Below are positions 11,089 to 22,465 of a stretch of 64,000 nt of DNA, piece after piece. Every line of letters starts with the position of its first letter. The first letter of the stretch is position 1. Location of the stretch: NCBI GenBank assembly GCA_942159475.1, contig OW804096.1:128702941-128766940 (forward strand), given 5' to 3'. Origin of the DNA: Sthenelais limicola (taxonomy: Eukaryota > Annelida > Polychaeta > Phyllodocida > Sigalionidae). Both the position numbers and the translations under genes were made by a program. Below the pieces are notes generated by a model that worked only from the letters and a program-made list of their open reading frames with translations, did not search any database and had not been told where the DNA came from.

Positions 11089-14000
11089 CTGTAGAAGAGC
11101 CTACGTATACAGCCCCGGATTGGTACGAGAAACCTCTGGGGTTCACTACACACATACAAAATCTATCAAAGATAAGGTCTTTCAACTTACTCACAAGGCT
11201 CGACACATTTCATTTCATTAGGTCCAGGGCGGGAAGGTAATTCATCTACATTCATGCTGTGATTCTGTCGAACACTCTCCAAGCATCTTACTTAAAACAT
11301 ATCATACAAACTTGTTAGGTGATATTTGATGTAATATATTATCTTGAAAAATCAATCGAAATCTATCAAAAGTAAATCCATACCTTCCTCAGGCTTCCAA
11401 CAAGCCCTATGTTTCGATGGTTGAATCAGCATGGGGTCATAGCATTTGCAAATTTGAACAATGATACTCTGGATTACTGATTTTTCGCAGGCCTACAACA
11501 TCCAAAACTTTGATTATTTCGCCATTTATAAAACTAGATATTAACATGAAATAACGTCCCAAAAGCTGGACAAAGGCTTGACAGTTAATTCAGAAATCTC
11601 CACATTGTAAATAATCAGTTTTAACGGACTGGTGAGATTATCTAGATGGTAAGAGGGCCAGAGTATCTTCAGGGTCAAAACTAAATTATGATATTCGAAT
11701 TTTATGTACATAAATAATGAATCCCATTCTTCAAGATGGTGCCTTCAATACATCCAGGCTATCATTTTAGTTTAATGACTCGCTACATTCTTCAAAGTGA
11801 AATATGAGCTAGAGCATGTAGAAGAAAATCAACTCACCAAAACAGAATATTTTGTCCAATTGTAACTAACTTCAAATTGATTAATAGCAGAGTTATTAAG
11901 GGATGTATCAATGCAGATTTCCTTTGGTGTCGTGATTCTTCCAATTTTCGTCTGTTGAAAAAAAGTCAGACACTAATACTAAAAGGTTTAGTATAAAGTT
12001 TGTATGGCAATATTACACAATTGTCGGAATTGACATCAACTCAATCCGACAAAAAGACACACAAGAATTATCACCAGTGCAGGTGCAAACAAAGCATTGA
12101 TTCTTTACCTGCTTTATCCCAATTGATGATGCAAATCCTGGTGCCACATGAAGTCCATATTCTTCTGGAAAAGGGAATTCTGATGGGTCATGAATTAGGA
12201 TTCTAGCACCAGCTTGGTCCGATAAGAATCCAAGGTATTCACTTTGGTTCACATTAATAATCATTTCCAACCCTGCAAAACAGGATACTATTCATCAGGA
12301 AAACCACCTTATTGCTCTTATTGGTGCAATAATCTAGGACAGTTAAGAATGTTGACAAATCTATTGTTTCCCAGAATACCATGCAAGATCTGACTTCATA
12401 ATGATATTAGGACTGATGAACAAAGACTGGTCAGTGTATATTCAAAATGATATTCATTATTGATACTCAGAATGAAATTTGCGATGCACATAAGTGATTA
12501 CCAACAGATTATATATGTGGCTCACCAAACTCTGTTCCACTTCTTGTGGAATTGCGTCTACTCGGAGAGTTCTTGTACCCAGCATTAAATATGTAACAAT
12601 TTGTATATTTAGGATTGTCGATCCATCTCCACCTATATGCACATGTATGAGAATCAAGGTTATGTTTGTATTATTCATAATTGTAACATGCACGCCACTG
12701 AAAATGCCACCAACCATATTAAAAGTGTCTCCAGCCTTTCATCATGTTAATCAGCTTAAGGTTGACAAATCTTTATTTAGAAGGTTTATACAACTTAACC
12801 AAAACAGCCTCGTTCGATAGAACGGTTTTCAAAATGGTGTTTACATTTTGTTTGATTATTAAGTTGGTTTTTTTTAAAGAAAAATAAGGGCTCTACACAT
12901 CTGGTATGCTAGGTCAATGGAGGGGTTAATGGTTTCAACAAATCTAATTTTAACCCATTCAGGGTGGGTAAATGCCTCAAGGCATTTATTACAAATTGGC
13001 CTAGGGGGCGGGTGAATGCCTCAAGGCATTCAATGCAAGTTGGCCTGGGGGACGGGTGAATGCCTCAAGGCATTCTTTTTTTTAAATATAAATCGAAGGG
13101 GGCATAACTTAATAAAAAATGAACGGATTTTGATGAAATTTAAAGTATATGTATACAAACACATTAGAAATATTTTTATAGGTATGTTGTCATGGAGACA
13201 ACAATGATGACGTCATAACTAACATACGTAAATGCTGGAAAGTGAATTTGGAGCAAGGTTGCAGCCATATTGCACCCAATTTGGACCCAATATTTTAATT
13301 ATTGAAGACCAAATTCTAGAAATTATGGAAAAATATTTTCAATAACTGTTTAGATCTATTAAACGATGTACAGAATGTGATGCAAAAATATTTGCTGCCT
13401 CTAACTCAGAGAGACTTTTGGCAGCCATACAAATGGGGGCCACTTGACCCTCATATTTGCAAGTTCACATTTTGTACCCGAGATGGCAGTGGACATGGCA
13501 CAGCATGAAATAACAATCTTCGATGAACTATTGTAATAGAGATATCTCTATTAGGAATAGAGATACCTCTATCAGGAATAGAGCTATCACTATTGTAGAA
13601 TAGTGATTTGGATGCATCAATGTACATTAGAGATATCTCCATTTCTAATAGAGATATCTCTAATGTGGAATAGAGATATCACTATTCCACAAAAGAGATA
13701 TCTCTATTCGTAATAGAGATATCTCTATTACCCATTTAGACCATATGGATACTATGGTTTGTATAGGCTTATTAGCTTATGTTAGATCTGATATGTTGAA
13801 GTACATCTGAATGGTATATTGTTATATTTTATAGATTATCACTTTCACTTCTGTCAAGTAGATTATATATTGCATTACTTAATGTTGATTTTTCAAGTAG
13901 GTCAGCTGGAAACATTGTTTGTATGGGATAAAATGCGACTGAATAGATAAAAACAATACAATTTTACATTCACATTAGAGATATCTCTATTCCACAATAG

Positions 14001-17000
14001 AGAAATCTCTATTAGGAATAGAGATATCTCTATTATATGTGCGAGGGGCGTGTAATGATGAGAGGAAAGCAGTAGTGCCGTTTGGGCATGAGAAGCAGTT
14101 TAATAAACACCCAATCACATAATTATACATAGCAATACAATACATAATGAAAAAAAAAAAATTTCTCAAGCGAGAATATATAGTTCTTCACTAGTCGAGT
14201 GAAACATTTGAACTGGCAAACGTGGGCGTGGCACTTGTGGAAGGAACCTCTCCCGCGCTCCTATTGGTTGAGCGAGCGGAGAAACCAAGTCTACAGCATC
14301 TTCAATAGATTTGTAAGAGAAAGTACGTACCAGACTCGAGCAATGCTCGTTTACACATAAACCTAATGGTCGAGAACAGTCCGTGATAGGTCTTATACCC
14401 CCATCCGGCGTCACAAATACCGAAATATACTTGAATATATTTATCAACCATCGTATTACCTTGTGTAAATAGAAGATATGCAAACCTACATGGTTTTAAC
14501 TGGGTACTAACTTCAGCAAGAAAATGGGAACAACTACATGTCCCATATGCACAGCTACCGTAAACAGGGACGATACAGCCACCCGGAGAAATCAGAGCGT
14601 TAAAAACTAGAAAATCACCACTATCGGGTGACCCAGCATCAATAAAATCGGAAATATCAGAGAAAATGTCATTGTACATTCGGCGACAAATTCAGGATGA
14701 TGAGAAGTAATCGGGGGAATATTAGAAGAATTATCACTTTCACGAAGGGTTGAAAAGTCCACCTTAGCAACCTGCTCCGCCATCTTGGATTCACCACTTC
14801 CGGTGTCTCCAAGTGAAATGTTCGAATCAACAAAATTCATATCAACACAATTTTCCGACGAATTATGAGAACTATTGCTGAAATTACCCCGATCACTAAA
14901 TAATTCCTATTTATTATTCTTTCCGACATGGCAGTTTCTCGCTGAATGATCCGAAGAAAGGCAGTTGGAACATTTGTGTGGAAATCCACACGGCGATTTC
15001 GTGCAGCCGGCAGCCGAGTTGAACTTGAAACACACCTTGACGTCTTTGTTTACCTTCTTCCGAGTAGCCGCTTCGACAGCCTTTTTAGAATTTTCAAAGG
15101 CATAAAATCTCAAGATTTCTTCATGTTTTACATTGCTAAATGCGTCTAGACCTTCCTTGATCGCCCTGGCTCTCACACATTTATCGTAAAGAACACTAGC
15201 CTTTAAGTTATACACCTGCGATTTGGCCTTCTCGCACATAGTGACTGAATGATTTACGACACCAGCAATCTCGGCGTAGGGGCGTTCATCTACTACCAAT
15301 TTAGCAATTAGACGCAAGTTCAACAAGAGTAAAGACTCAAACGATTCAATATCCTCACCCTTGTCGAGTTGGCTGGCATGATCAAAAGGCTTGGTACGAG
15401 CCCTGGAGGTAGATCTGGAACGATGTCTAGTACGATGAGTAGACCCACGAACATTATAAATAGAACTCTCGACACTCGATGCCCTAGATTGACGCCCAGT
15501 AAAACCAACATCAGGATCACTGTCAGTTTTGCTAGTCGAAGGTTGGATATCCACCGATGACGGCACCTTATTCACCACCTTGTCTTCCACGGTACGTACC
15601 AAATTTGATACTAGTCCCTCTAATTTTGCCATACGAGTATTCATGGCCCTCGTACACGTTTCACCAAATGTGCCCTCGTGAGATTCTTCACACACCTCAC
15701 AATGTTTCAGTTTAGTCGGCGACATGATGTCAAACGAGTCCAAATACTTCCCGTAATAGAGATATCTCTTATGCATTTAAAAATGACCCTATAGCTCGGC
15801 TCGGCTTGGCGAGCAATAGGGTCATTTATTAAAAAAAATAGAGATATCTCTATTCCTAATAGTGATATCTCTATTCCTAATAGTGATATCTCTATTCCTA
15901 ATAAAAACTTGAAACTTGTCCAATAAAATAGTTATTAGAGATATCTCTAATATTCATAATAGAGATATCTCTATTGTGGAATAGGTATAATCTTTATTCC
16001 ACTATAGAGATATCACTATTCCACAAAAGAGATATCTCTATTCCTAAAAGAGGTATCTCTATTACATTCACATTCGAGATATCTCTATTACATTCTCATT
16101 AGAGATATCTCTATTGGGAATAGATATATCCCTATTGTAATAGAGATATCTTGAATGCATTTAATAAATGACACTGTAGCTCGCCATAGATATTCCCATG
16201 CAGCTACACTAGGTCGATTTAGGCCGGAATGCGATTTGAGACAAGCATATCAAGTTTAACATCCATGTCATTTAGGCTATCTTTTGACCTGTTGATGTTT
16301 ACCCGTCCTCGGGTGTTGTATTGGACCTGTCAGGACCCTTGAGATACTTATTTGTATGTAAAGTATATAGAATAAGAAGTAAGAATGATTAAGTATTGCC
16401 TTAATGAAGAAGAAGGGAAAAAAGGTAATGCCTTAATGAGAAAAGGTATTTATGACAAGTTGACATAAGAACTGTTCTATAGACATGTAGTTTATCAAAT
16501 TGAATAATATATACAACAGGCCCCAAATAAAAATTTAACGAGCGGGGTGTCGGTCAAAAGCAGCAGCCATTGAATAAACCATTTTAATATGAGTGTAAAA
16601 TGCTTACTCGCCCAAGCAATCTTCCCTGAGGAATTCACAGGTGAGTAGGAATTCTTCCAGCTGATAGCCAAATCGTTTCTTTTCTGTCCAGGAATAGTTA
16701 GTCAACCACTCCTGTATAACTCCACGATTATTATTGATCGCATTTTTACCAAAGGCACTGTAGTCACCTGGTACTTAACACATAACAAGTAAAATCATGA
16801 CAACAGAGGAAATCAAGTGATTATAAGTGATTATAATTGATTTACAACTAAAAATATCATAATAATAAGTAGTACAGGCATTTTAGCATGGAACCCGGAA
16901 TAAAATAATGTAAAGCTGATTTTTGGATATATGATGCGGGACACATGGGGGAACATTCCCTGAAAAGTCCCCACCTGGGGACTGTGTGCTTTTTGAGATT

Positions 17001-18927
17001 TTGACGTTTTTGTGTCATTGATCCTAAGAGAATTGTTCTTATTAATGAATATGTACACCAATGGAATGCATATAGGCCTACAACGAGAGCTGAGATAACA
17101 TTCTTGTTACTCAGTAGGGGCCATATTGGATTTTGACCTTGAAAATGACCTTGGAACATAAAATGACCTTCAGAAATGAATTCCTCATACTTAAAAACAT
17201 CAATAAAATGGTATTATAGTTGAAGATCTACCAAATAGAAGCCAAGATATGCCATATTTACTGTTTTGGGTGGCCATCTTGAATTTTGCAGCTACTGGCC
17301 ACCAGGGGTTTCTACCAACTTGTAGCTGGTGCTTTTTGAAAATTTCAGGCCTTATTTAACAACATGCCAAATTTAAAAAACGTGTTACAACATGCACAAT
17401 GTAGACAATTAGGTCCCCAAATATTATGACCTGATCTAAAAAAAATGCTTTTTTCACAAAAATCTGAATGTTGCCATGGCAACCAAATTTTAAAAAAAAG
17501 ATATTTTGTTGAAATATATATTTTTGGAATCTCCATACGTCCATGTTTTACTATGGTACCTCAGCCTGTACAGTATATTTTATATATGTTATATTCCCTG
17601 CAAATAACAATGCCAAATATTCTTAATGTTGGCAATAATGGCCTGAATCAGGTGCTTTTTCCCATAGAGACCAAAGCTATTTTGTGGAAAATGACGCAAA
17701 AACGTCAAAATCTCAAAAAGCACACAGTCCCCAGGTGGGGACTTTTCAGGGAATGTTCCCCCATGTGTCCCGCATCATATATCCAAAAATCAGCTTTACA
17801 TTATTTTATTCCGGGTTTGGCCTAAAATTAACCTAAAATGCCTGTACTAAAGTGTGGTGATGAACCCCACAGTTGAATTGTGCTTCTAAGATTTTGGTAT
17901 CTCTTTGAGGGTTAGTGATTGGGACATTGTCAAAGAATATGAATACAACATAGGCCTATAACCTTACCTTCCAGTTTGGAAAAAGTCTCACGGGGTATCG
18001 CAGACATTTTTATTGGGTTGATGTTGCAAATTGTAACTGCAGGGAAGGCCAACTGTCTTTGCGGTTTGTAAGCGATGAAGATGTCTATCCTATAGGAGAA
18101 ATAGGTCTTCAGGACCTCCACAACATTTTGGGCCAGCATTACAATCGTTGCGCTAACAATTATTGCCCACATAAACTTCTTCGCAAATCCTGAAAAAGTA
18201 TTGGAATGTTCATACCACTTGTAGAGTATCATGTATACAACAGGAAACTTGACATATATTGTATACAGATTATGAGACTTCTTAATATACTTAAGGTATG
18301 CCCTCCCCCATCCACCACGTACCAACATGTATTATATGCTCGTTGCACACACTAAAAGCATCTACAATGTAAAGGCTTCTTTGCTATTTCCCGATGAAGA
18401 CTTCGTTTCAGCACATTTGAAAGCCAGTTGGATAAATAGCATGTTATAGGATCGTTATTATTCCTATTCTTCTTGGTGTAAAATCAAGTCATCTTCCCGA
18501 TTTCAATTTCTGCATACGCCAACATATATGAGCTACCTGTATGAGCCTATCTGTCCTGTTCTTAAACTTAACGAAATCAAGATATGCCAGGAAGTGAACA
18601 GACTGTATTAAAAATGTTTTGGTAAACATTTCCCGTGGTACAGAAACATATTGCAAGTTATAAGTAAAAGGTACGATAGTAGTATATGGAAATGTGGATG
18701 CGCCAATGCATTGTCATATACATCTGTTGGAGTTGATTATATTATTGTTTTAAGTACAAACCATATGCATAATAGATCCTGGGAACGCCGTGGCATTGAA
18801 CGGACTTCACAAAGCCATCGACGAGATTGCCTATGGTGAGATCCTGTGCCTTTTTTTTCTTGAGACTTTCTTCAACGTTAAATGAAAAGACAGGTCGCTT
18901 TTCCCGAGTAGCATCTCGCTCAGACAT
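11089..18927 (-). CDS. DEG/ENaC-family (amiloride-sensitive) sodium channel subunit, nine exons, 3' end not found
   Basis: Trimeric cation channel subunit of the ENaC/ASIC/degenerin family, acting at the plasma membrane. Minus-strand exons, each checked for splice sites and phase: 18762-18927, 17968-18189, 16608-16767, 12526-12632, 12109-12272, 11838-11951, 11384-11492, 11191-11290 and, tentatively, 11089-11135. They give about 396 residues. The N-terminal tail carries the gating HG motif (CHGVPRI, H46-G47). TM1 is about residues 62-82. Family motifs follow in order: FPAVTICN (104-111), GYQLEEFLLTC (163-173), CYIFNAG (195-201), ARILIHDPSEFPFPEE (241-256), YSVLAC then CKCYDP (308-332), and C-x3-PC (376-380). 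In the cysteine domain the usual ACxxSC reads ACEKSV, so one expected Cys is Val. Family members run about 480-650 residues and end with TM2 (GLxxGxS). No TM2 exon was found in 1-11088, so it is short and missed, outside the window, or lost. Introns 2 and 3 contain transposons. Confidence 0.88.
12961..13076. repeat. Minisatellite, three copies of a ~54-bp hairpin unit
   Basis: Three tandem units contain the self-complementary AATGCCTCAAGGCATT followed by ttggcctggggg(a/c)gggtg. They lie within intron 3 of the DEG/ENaC gene. The last unit runs into a T-rich tract. Confidence 0.8.
13535..13735. repeat. Palindrome array 1, units around TAGAGATATCTCTA
   Basis: About eight full or mutated copies of the 18-bp perfect palindrome AATAGAGATATCTCTATT, separated by short spacers (agga, ccacaa, cgt). 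Some copies are changed by one or two bases to gataCctc or gatatcAct. Same motif as 13976-14036, 15756-15772 and 15838-16153. Confidence 0.9.
13976..14036. repeat. Palindrome array 2
   Basis: Three copies of the GAGATATCTC palindrome immediately beyond the 3' side (minus-strand sense) of the retroelement remnant. About 240 bp without the motif separate it from array 1. Confidence 0.9.
14166..14840 (-). pseudogene. Broken reverse transcriptase N-terminus, DIRS-like
   Basis: Read on the minus strand in at least three frames with frameshifts. Frame one (about 14700-14840) gives an acidic leader. Frame two (to about 14380) gives a segment of uncertain alignment. Frame three, from about 14430 down, gives VTPDGGIRPITDCSRPLG and then FSYKSIEDAVDL. 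These match the first conserved RT blocks of DIRS/Ngaro-type elements (PKxDGxxRxITDCSRPxGxxVN, then the FxYKSxDD block). The catalytic domain is absent: the frame ends at 14166, shortly before palindrome array 2. It follows the gag-like ORF in the same orientation, so the two are parts of one truncated element. Confidence 0.65.
14907..15776 (-). CDS. Retroelement gag-like protein with a C-terminal zinc-binding region
   Basis: Intact 289-codon frame on the minus strand. The first Met lies in a palindrome copy, so part of the N-terminus is encoded by the repeat. The second Met (residue 19, MSPTKLKHCEVC) is a likelier authentic start. The middle is charged and serine/arginine-rich (residues ~95-135). 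A helical region (~150-240) is followed by CFKFNSAAGC, a C-x4-C-x3-H spacing, then C-x2-C-x4-H-x4-C: a CCCH-like finger next to a CCHC-type knuckle at about 248-284. This pairing is seen in nucleic-acid-binding first ORFs of DIRS-like retroelements. The RT remnant lies directly downstream on the same strand. Both sit in intron 3 of the DEG/ENaC gene in its transcriptional orientation. An unbroken frame next to a wrecked RT suggests recent insertion or domestication; neither can be shown here. Confidence 0.65.
   Translation of the reverse strand: MHKRYLYYGKYLDSFDIMSPTKLKHCEVCEESHEGTFGETCTRAMNTRMAKLEGLVSNLVRTVEDKVVNKVPSSVDIQPSTSKTDSDPDVGFTGRQSRASSVESSIYNVRGSTHRTRHRSRSTSRARTKPFDHASQLDKGEDIESFESLLLLNLRLIAKLVVDERPYAEIAGVVNHSVTMCEKAKSQVYNLKASVLYDKCVRARAIKEGLDAFSNVKHEEILRFYAFENSKKAVEAATRKKVNKDVKVCFKFNSAAGCTKSPCGFPHKCSNCLSSDHSARNCHVGKNNK
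15756..15772. repeat. Single palindrome copy at the 5' end of the gag-like ORF
   Basis: The copy around GAGATATCTC (15757-15769) overlaps the first codons of the open frame. It is followed by a hairpin, AAATGACCCTAT (15780-15791) pairing with ATAGGGTCATTT (about 15816-15827), then by array 3. Confidence 0.85.
15838..16153. repeat. Palindrome array 3
   Basis: About ten copies of the GAGATATCTC palindrome and one-base variants, with short AT-rich spacers such as cctaat and acattcacatt. Just beyond it, gaatgcatttaataaatgac (from about 16154) partly repeats the hairpin flank at 15773-15832, suggesting a terminal repeat of the element. Confidence 0.9.
16870..17849. mobile_element. 980-bp TIR element in DEG/ENaC intron 2
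   Basis: The left end TAGTACAGGCATTTTAG is repeated inverted at the right end. Inverted homology continues from ACCCGGAATAAAATAATG inward for about 130 bp, to the gacgtttttg(t/c)gtcat stretch. The candidate target duplication is AAG on both sides (16867-16869 and 17850-17852); a TA duplication with ends starting GTACAGGC is an equally readable option. The interior has no long ORF, so the copy is non-autonomous. Related partial copies lie at 1-531 and 2583-3050. Confidence 0.8.
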
Positions 18928-21088
18928 AGTTTACACTGGCGCTCAATCCGGCAATTGTCAGCGATTGAACGAGATATCTATGATGTTGTGATAGCTTTGG
19001 GTATTGCCTGAACAAAGCCAGCCAATGCACACGCATCCCTTCAATTGCTATAAGTGGTTTCTGTTTAGATGGAATTACACAATTCATTTGATGCGCTGAG
19101 TCAGATGGAATATCAGTGTGTTCTTAGGACTTTGGATATGGACAAAAAAGAGTCAACATTGAGCCTTGACAACACGAATCAATTTGAGGAATTATTGTGC
19201 CTGTAGAATTTTAGTGCAGGAGGTTCTCCAAACATGAAAACTATAAAATGTGAATATTATGTAATGAATCCGCTGAAAATTATTCATTTAGTTAACCCTA
19301 TCAGGGCGAGTAGTGCATTTATGCACTATTATTTGGGTCATTTTCCCCATAATATTGCCTATAAGACATGCTATTCATTTAATAAAACCTGCTATTTTAC
19401 CCTCTTCCTCCTATGTCAATGTGTTCCAAATGTTGTAAGGACCAATAATCAAAAAAATGTTCTTGTGCCTGGTAGATGCAGAAAATTTGGTGTCCATAAT
19501 AGATTGTGGCTAAATTGGAAGAATTATAACTCTATTTATGCAATATTCATTCTTAAATTGGAAAAAAACTAAATCTAAATTTATTTTTTTGAAAAAATGC
19601 CATTCATTCAGTTTTTCATGCTGAATAAAATGAATGGTCGTAAAAGTTGATGGATTTTGAAAATGGTTCCTTTAGAATGGTTTCCATGGCAACCAAACAG
19701 CCCGTTTTTTTCAATTGAAAAGGTGTATACCTGGTAAATGGTTGCTATGGTGACATAAAACATGAAATTTCTAAATTACAACTCATAACAAGTAGAGCAG
19801 AAAATTTAGGTTCATGTGCAATTTACTCAGTACAAATCGCATTTCTTACAGCAAAATGGTGATAAAAAGACTATGTGGCATTGTCCTGATTAATTTTCAC
19901 TGTCTGGACATCATTGCCTTTTACATCATCTATCTCCTTTTAAAAAGTCACTTAGGCTAAGTAGTTTAGCTCAAAATTTAACAGGCAGGCAACTTTGAAA
20001 GACTATAACTTCACTAATATTTGGCGTATTAAAAAGATTTTTTCGTTTTTATAATGCTTGGTACGGCCACAATAAGGGACAATTTAAAAGACAACCTCCC
20101 TTATCAGACCCTCTGCCCTTAAAGGGTTAAGACATATATATACACGACAGAGACATAAAAAAGGGTGTTTTTTTATAACTGAAACCATATCATACACATT
20201 TTAAAATAATTTTACCGCCCTCCCTACCGTTCTGGATAACACCTAAACACGTGAAACTAATTAAAGGATGAATTCAAAACAAAAACAGAACTCTTTTCCT
20301 TTTTTAAATCCGATGTTTAATGGACATTATAAGATTGAAAATATCCCATTTGTATTGTCCGGGGAACAATTTTCACGTTTACTTTAATTAATAAGTTGTG
20401 CGCACATACAGACCTAAAACTTAGTAGATGTGATTGTTGGGCGACAGTACACAATAAAACAATGCTCCAAAATAGTGTGGATGTCCGCAAGGAAAGACTC
20501 TGGAATGATAAATATATATATGTAGTGGGTCTGCCCATCCCATCGCTGCTACTAGAGCTGGAGACAATGCGCAGTTCCAACCAGTTCCGACAGAAGGCGA
20601 CATCACGCAAACCTGAAGCTTGTTGCTGACGACACTCTCCTGCGGACGGTAGGCGGGGCATACAAATGCCCTGCAAAGGGATCCGGTCTTCACTTGAAAC
20701 TACAGACTTGTGCCGCCCGCGGACTGAGATACTTTTGTTGTTCAAATCAAGCTGTAACCTATTGCTTTGACCCTGTGATTCTGAGTTAAATAAAACTCGG
20801 TGCAAATGAATCTCATTCGTCTGGTTATCTTTTAGCATTCTTATCCGAGGAAATAAATAACTTATTTGGGATCATTTTTTTTACAGAGGGTACTGTTACG
20901 GTTGGTGTAAGATATATAAGGAACAAAGTGACATGGATTTAAAATTGTATTTATTCCTGGTACAGATGTAATAATAAAGGTGATAATTGTAAACTTGATA
21001 TATGGCAGGCAAGTATATATTGATATAAATTAGCATTAAAAAATAAGATTTAGTACATGATATTATAATAATAATATATATGCGATAA
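18928..21088. other. Intergenic, upstream of the DEG/ENaC first exon; no gene recognised
   Basis: 5' region of the channel gene followed by repeat-like DNA. At about 19670-19760 there are gttgc(c/t)atgg(c/t)aac words also found in the repeat pair at 25677 and 27467. A 173-codon minus-strand frame (20317-20838) and its shadows have no recognisable domain. At 20884-20905 gagggtactgttacggttgg resembles a polypurine tract next to an LTR start, but no matching LTR was found. Confidence 0.4.
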
Positions 21089-21757
21089 TCTCTATATTAA
21101 TAAAATAATGGTTTGGAGCCTTAAACCCCTATCTTCTCTGAAACCGCTGGCCAGATCTCCATTATATTTCACATGCACATTGCCAAAAATGGTGCTGAAA
21201 CATTCAACTATATTTCATTAACAAATTAGGGTTGGAAAGAGGTTAAAAATGGGTTTACATCGAGCACCCCCATCCAGGGTCCCCAGCACTGCCTGAAAAC
21301 AAACCTATCAGTGCCCCTACACGAGGTTTCTGGGTCACCCAAAGCATGACGTCATGGACGGGCACATCATTGCTTCACTATGGAACGGGAGTTGATATAT
21401 TTCCACCGAAAGGAACATCATCAGAGTTGAATCAGTTCATAAACTTTTGTTTGTGATGGTTTTTGAAGTCAAGCGGGGGTAACCCGCCCACTAATTACCT
21501 CACAATGAAAGATGGAATGTGAGAGGGAGCGGGACAGGGATTGGGACAGGGACAGGGACAGGTAACACAACAACAGCACAACACTGAACAGTGACCAAAA
21601 AAAGGATCTAAACAGGGTTCCATTTGTGGTATGAAGATACTAAGTTATAGAGACAACTTGAAAGAGAAAGATAGTGGGAGAGGGAACAAGGAGAGATGAG
21701 GATGTGGGCCCCACTGTCCCACTAGCAAATCCCGTGCGTAGCACGTGTATTTGCTAG
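21089..21757 (+). mobile_element. Non-autonomous Helitron
   Basis: It starts TCTCTATATTAATAAAATAA, the classical TC...-type Helitron 5' end. It ends with the hairpin CCCGTGC (21731-21737), loop gta, GCACGTG (21741-21747), followed by TATTTG and CTAG (21754-21757). The base before is A and the base after is T, as expected for insertion between A and T without target duplication. The element is 669 bp with no Rep/helicase ORF, so it would depend on enzymes from elsewhere. One stem base (T for G) breaks an otherwise perfect hairpin. Confidence 0.85.
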
Positions 21758-21767
21758 TATTACTATA

Positions 21768-21932
21768 ATGGCACAAGGAGGTATAACACTACAGATTAAG
21801 AATGCTATTCCTCCAGATTGGCTGCGGGTAGCAAGAATCGCAGGAATGGAAACCAATCCTAATATTGAAATGGTTGGAGTAATGATCAATGGAAGGAGTT
21901 ATAACCTCACTAGCAAAGTACCCATCCTCTAG
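21768..21932 (+). other. Small 54-codon open frame right after the Helitron
   Basis: Opens MAQGGITLQIKNAI and ends before the CT-rich repeat. The composition looks protein-like, but no family was recognised. It may be a fragment of a coding sequence brought next to or interrupted by the Helitron and satellite. Confidence 0.25.
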
Positions 21933-22465
21933 ACGGTCACCCTCTCTCCCCACACTTCCCCCTCTCTCTCGTTTCCCTTCCCCTCTTCTCTGTCTTTCAT
22001 ACCTGTTTTTCTCTCCCAACCCCATCTCTTATTTCCCCCCCCCTCTCCCTCCCCTCTTCCTCATGCTCCCCCTCCCCTCTCTCCCTTCCCCTACATCCTC
22101 TCCCTCGCCTCTTTCCCCCTCTTCTTGGACGGTCACCCTCTCTCCCCACACTTCCCCCTCTCCCTCTTTTCCCTCTTCTCTGTCTTTCATACCTGTTTTT
22201 CTCTCCCAACCCCATCTCCGATTCCTCCCCCCATCTCCCTCCCCTCTTCCTCATGCTCCGCCTCCCCCTCTCCCTTCCCTTACATCCTCTCCCATCGCCT
22301 CTTTCCCCCCATTCTTTCCCTCCCCCTTGATCCGCCTCTCCTATTCCCTCACCATCCCTTTTCTTAACTCTTCCCCTCCTACACCCTCTCCATCAACTCC
22401 GTCTCTCCAATACCCCCACCCTCTCCCTCCCCTCTTCTTCACTCTCTCATTCCTCTGCATGTAGT
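21933..22465. repeat. CT-rich tandem duplication, unit ~196 bp
   Basis: The unit beginning acggtcaccctctctcccca at 21933 recurs at 22129. It contains ctgtctttcatacctgtttt and tcatgctcc in both copies, and the remainder to 22465 is a more diverged third stretch. Long open frames here (for example 21889-22464 +) come only from strand-biased composition and are not genes. Confidence 0.9.

Noticed and set aside
13535..16153. Short repeats with spacers that could suggest a CRISPR array
   Set aside because: Units are perfect palindromes with irregular 3-30 bp spacers, in an intron of an animal gene, with no cas genes.
20317..20838. 173-codon minus-strand frame
   Set aside because: No recognisable domain, no supporting splice or neighbour evidence, and overlapping frames of similar length on both strands.
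20884..20905. Polypurine-tract-like sequence next to a TGTTACGG LTR-like start
   Set aside because: No second LTR, primer-binding site or pol ORF was found.
21889..22464. 191-codon Pro/Ser/Leu-rich frame and its minus-strand Arg/Gly/Glu-rich shadows
   Set aside because: Arise only from the CT-rich tandem repeat; the repeat unit explains every frame.
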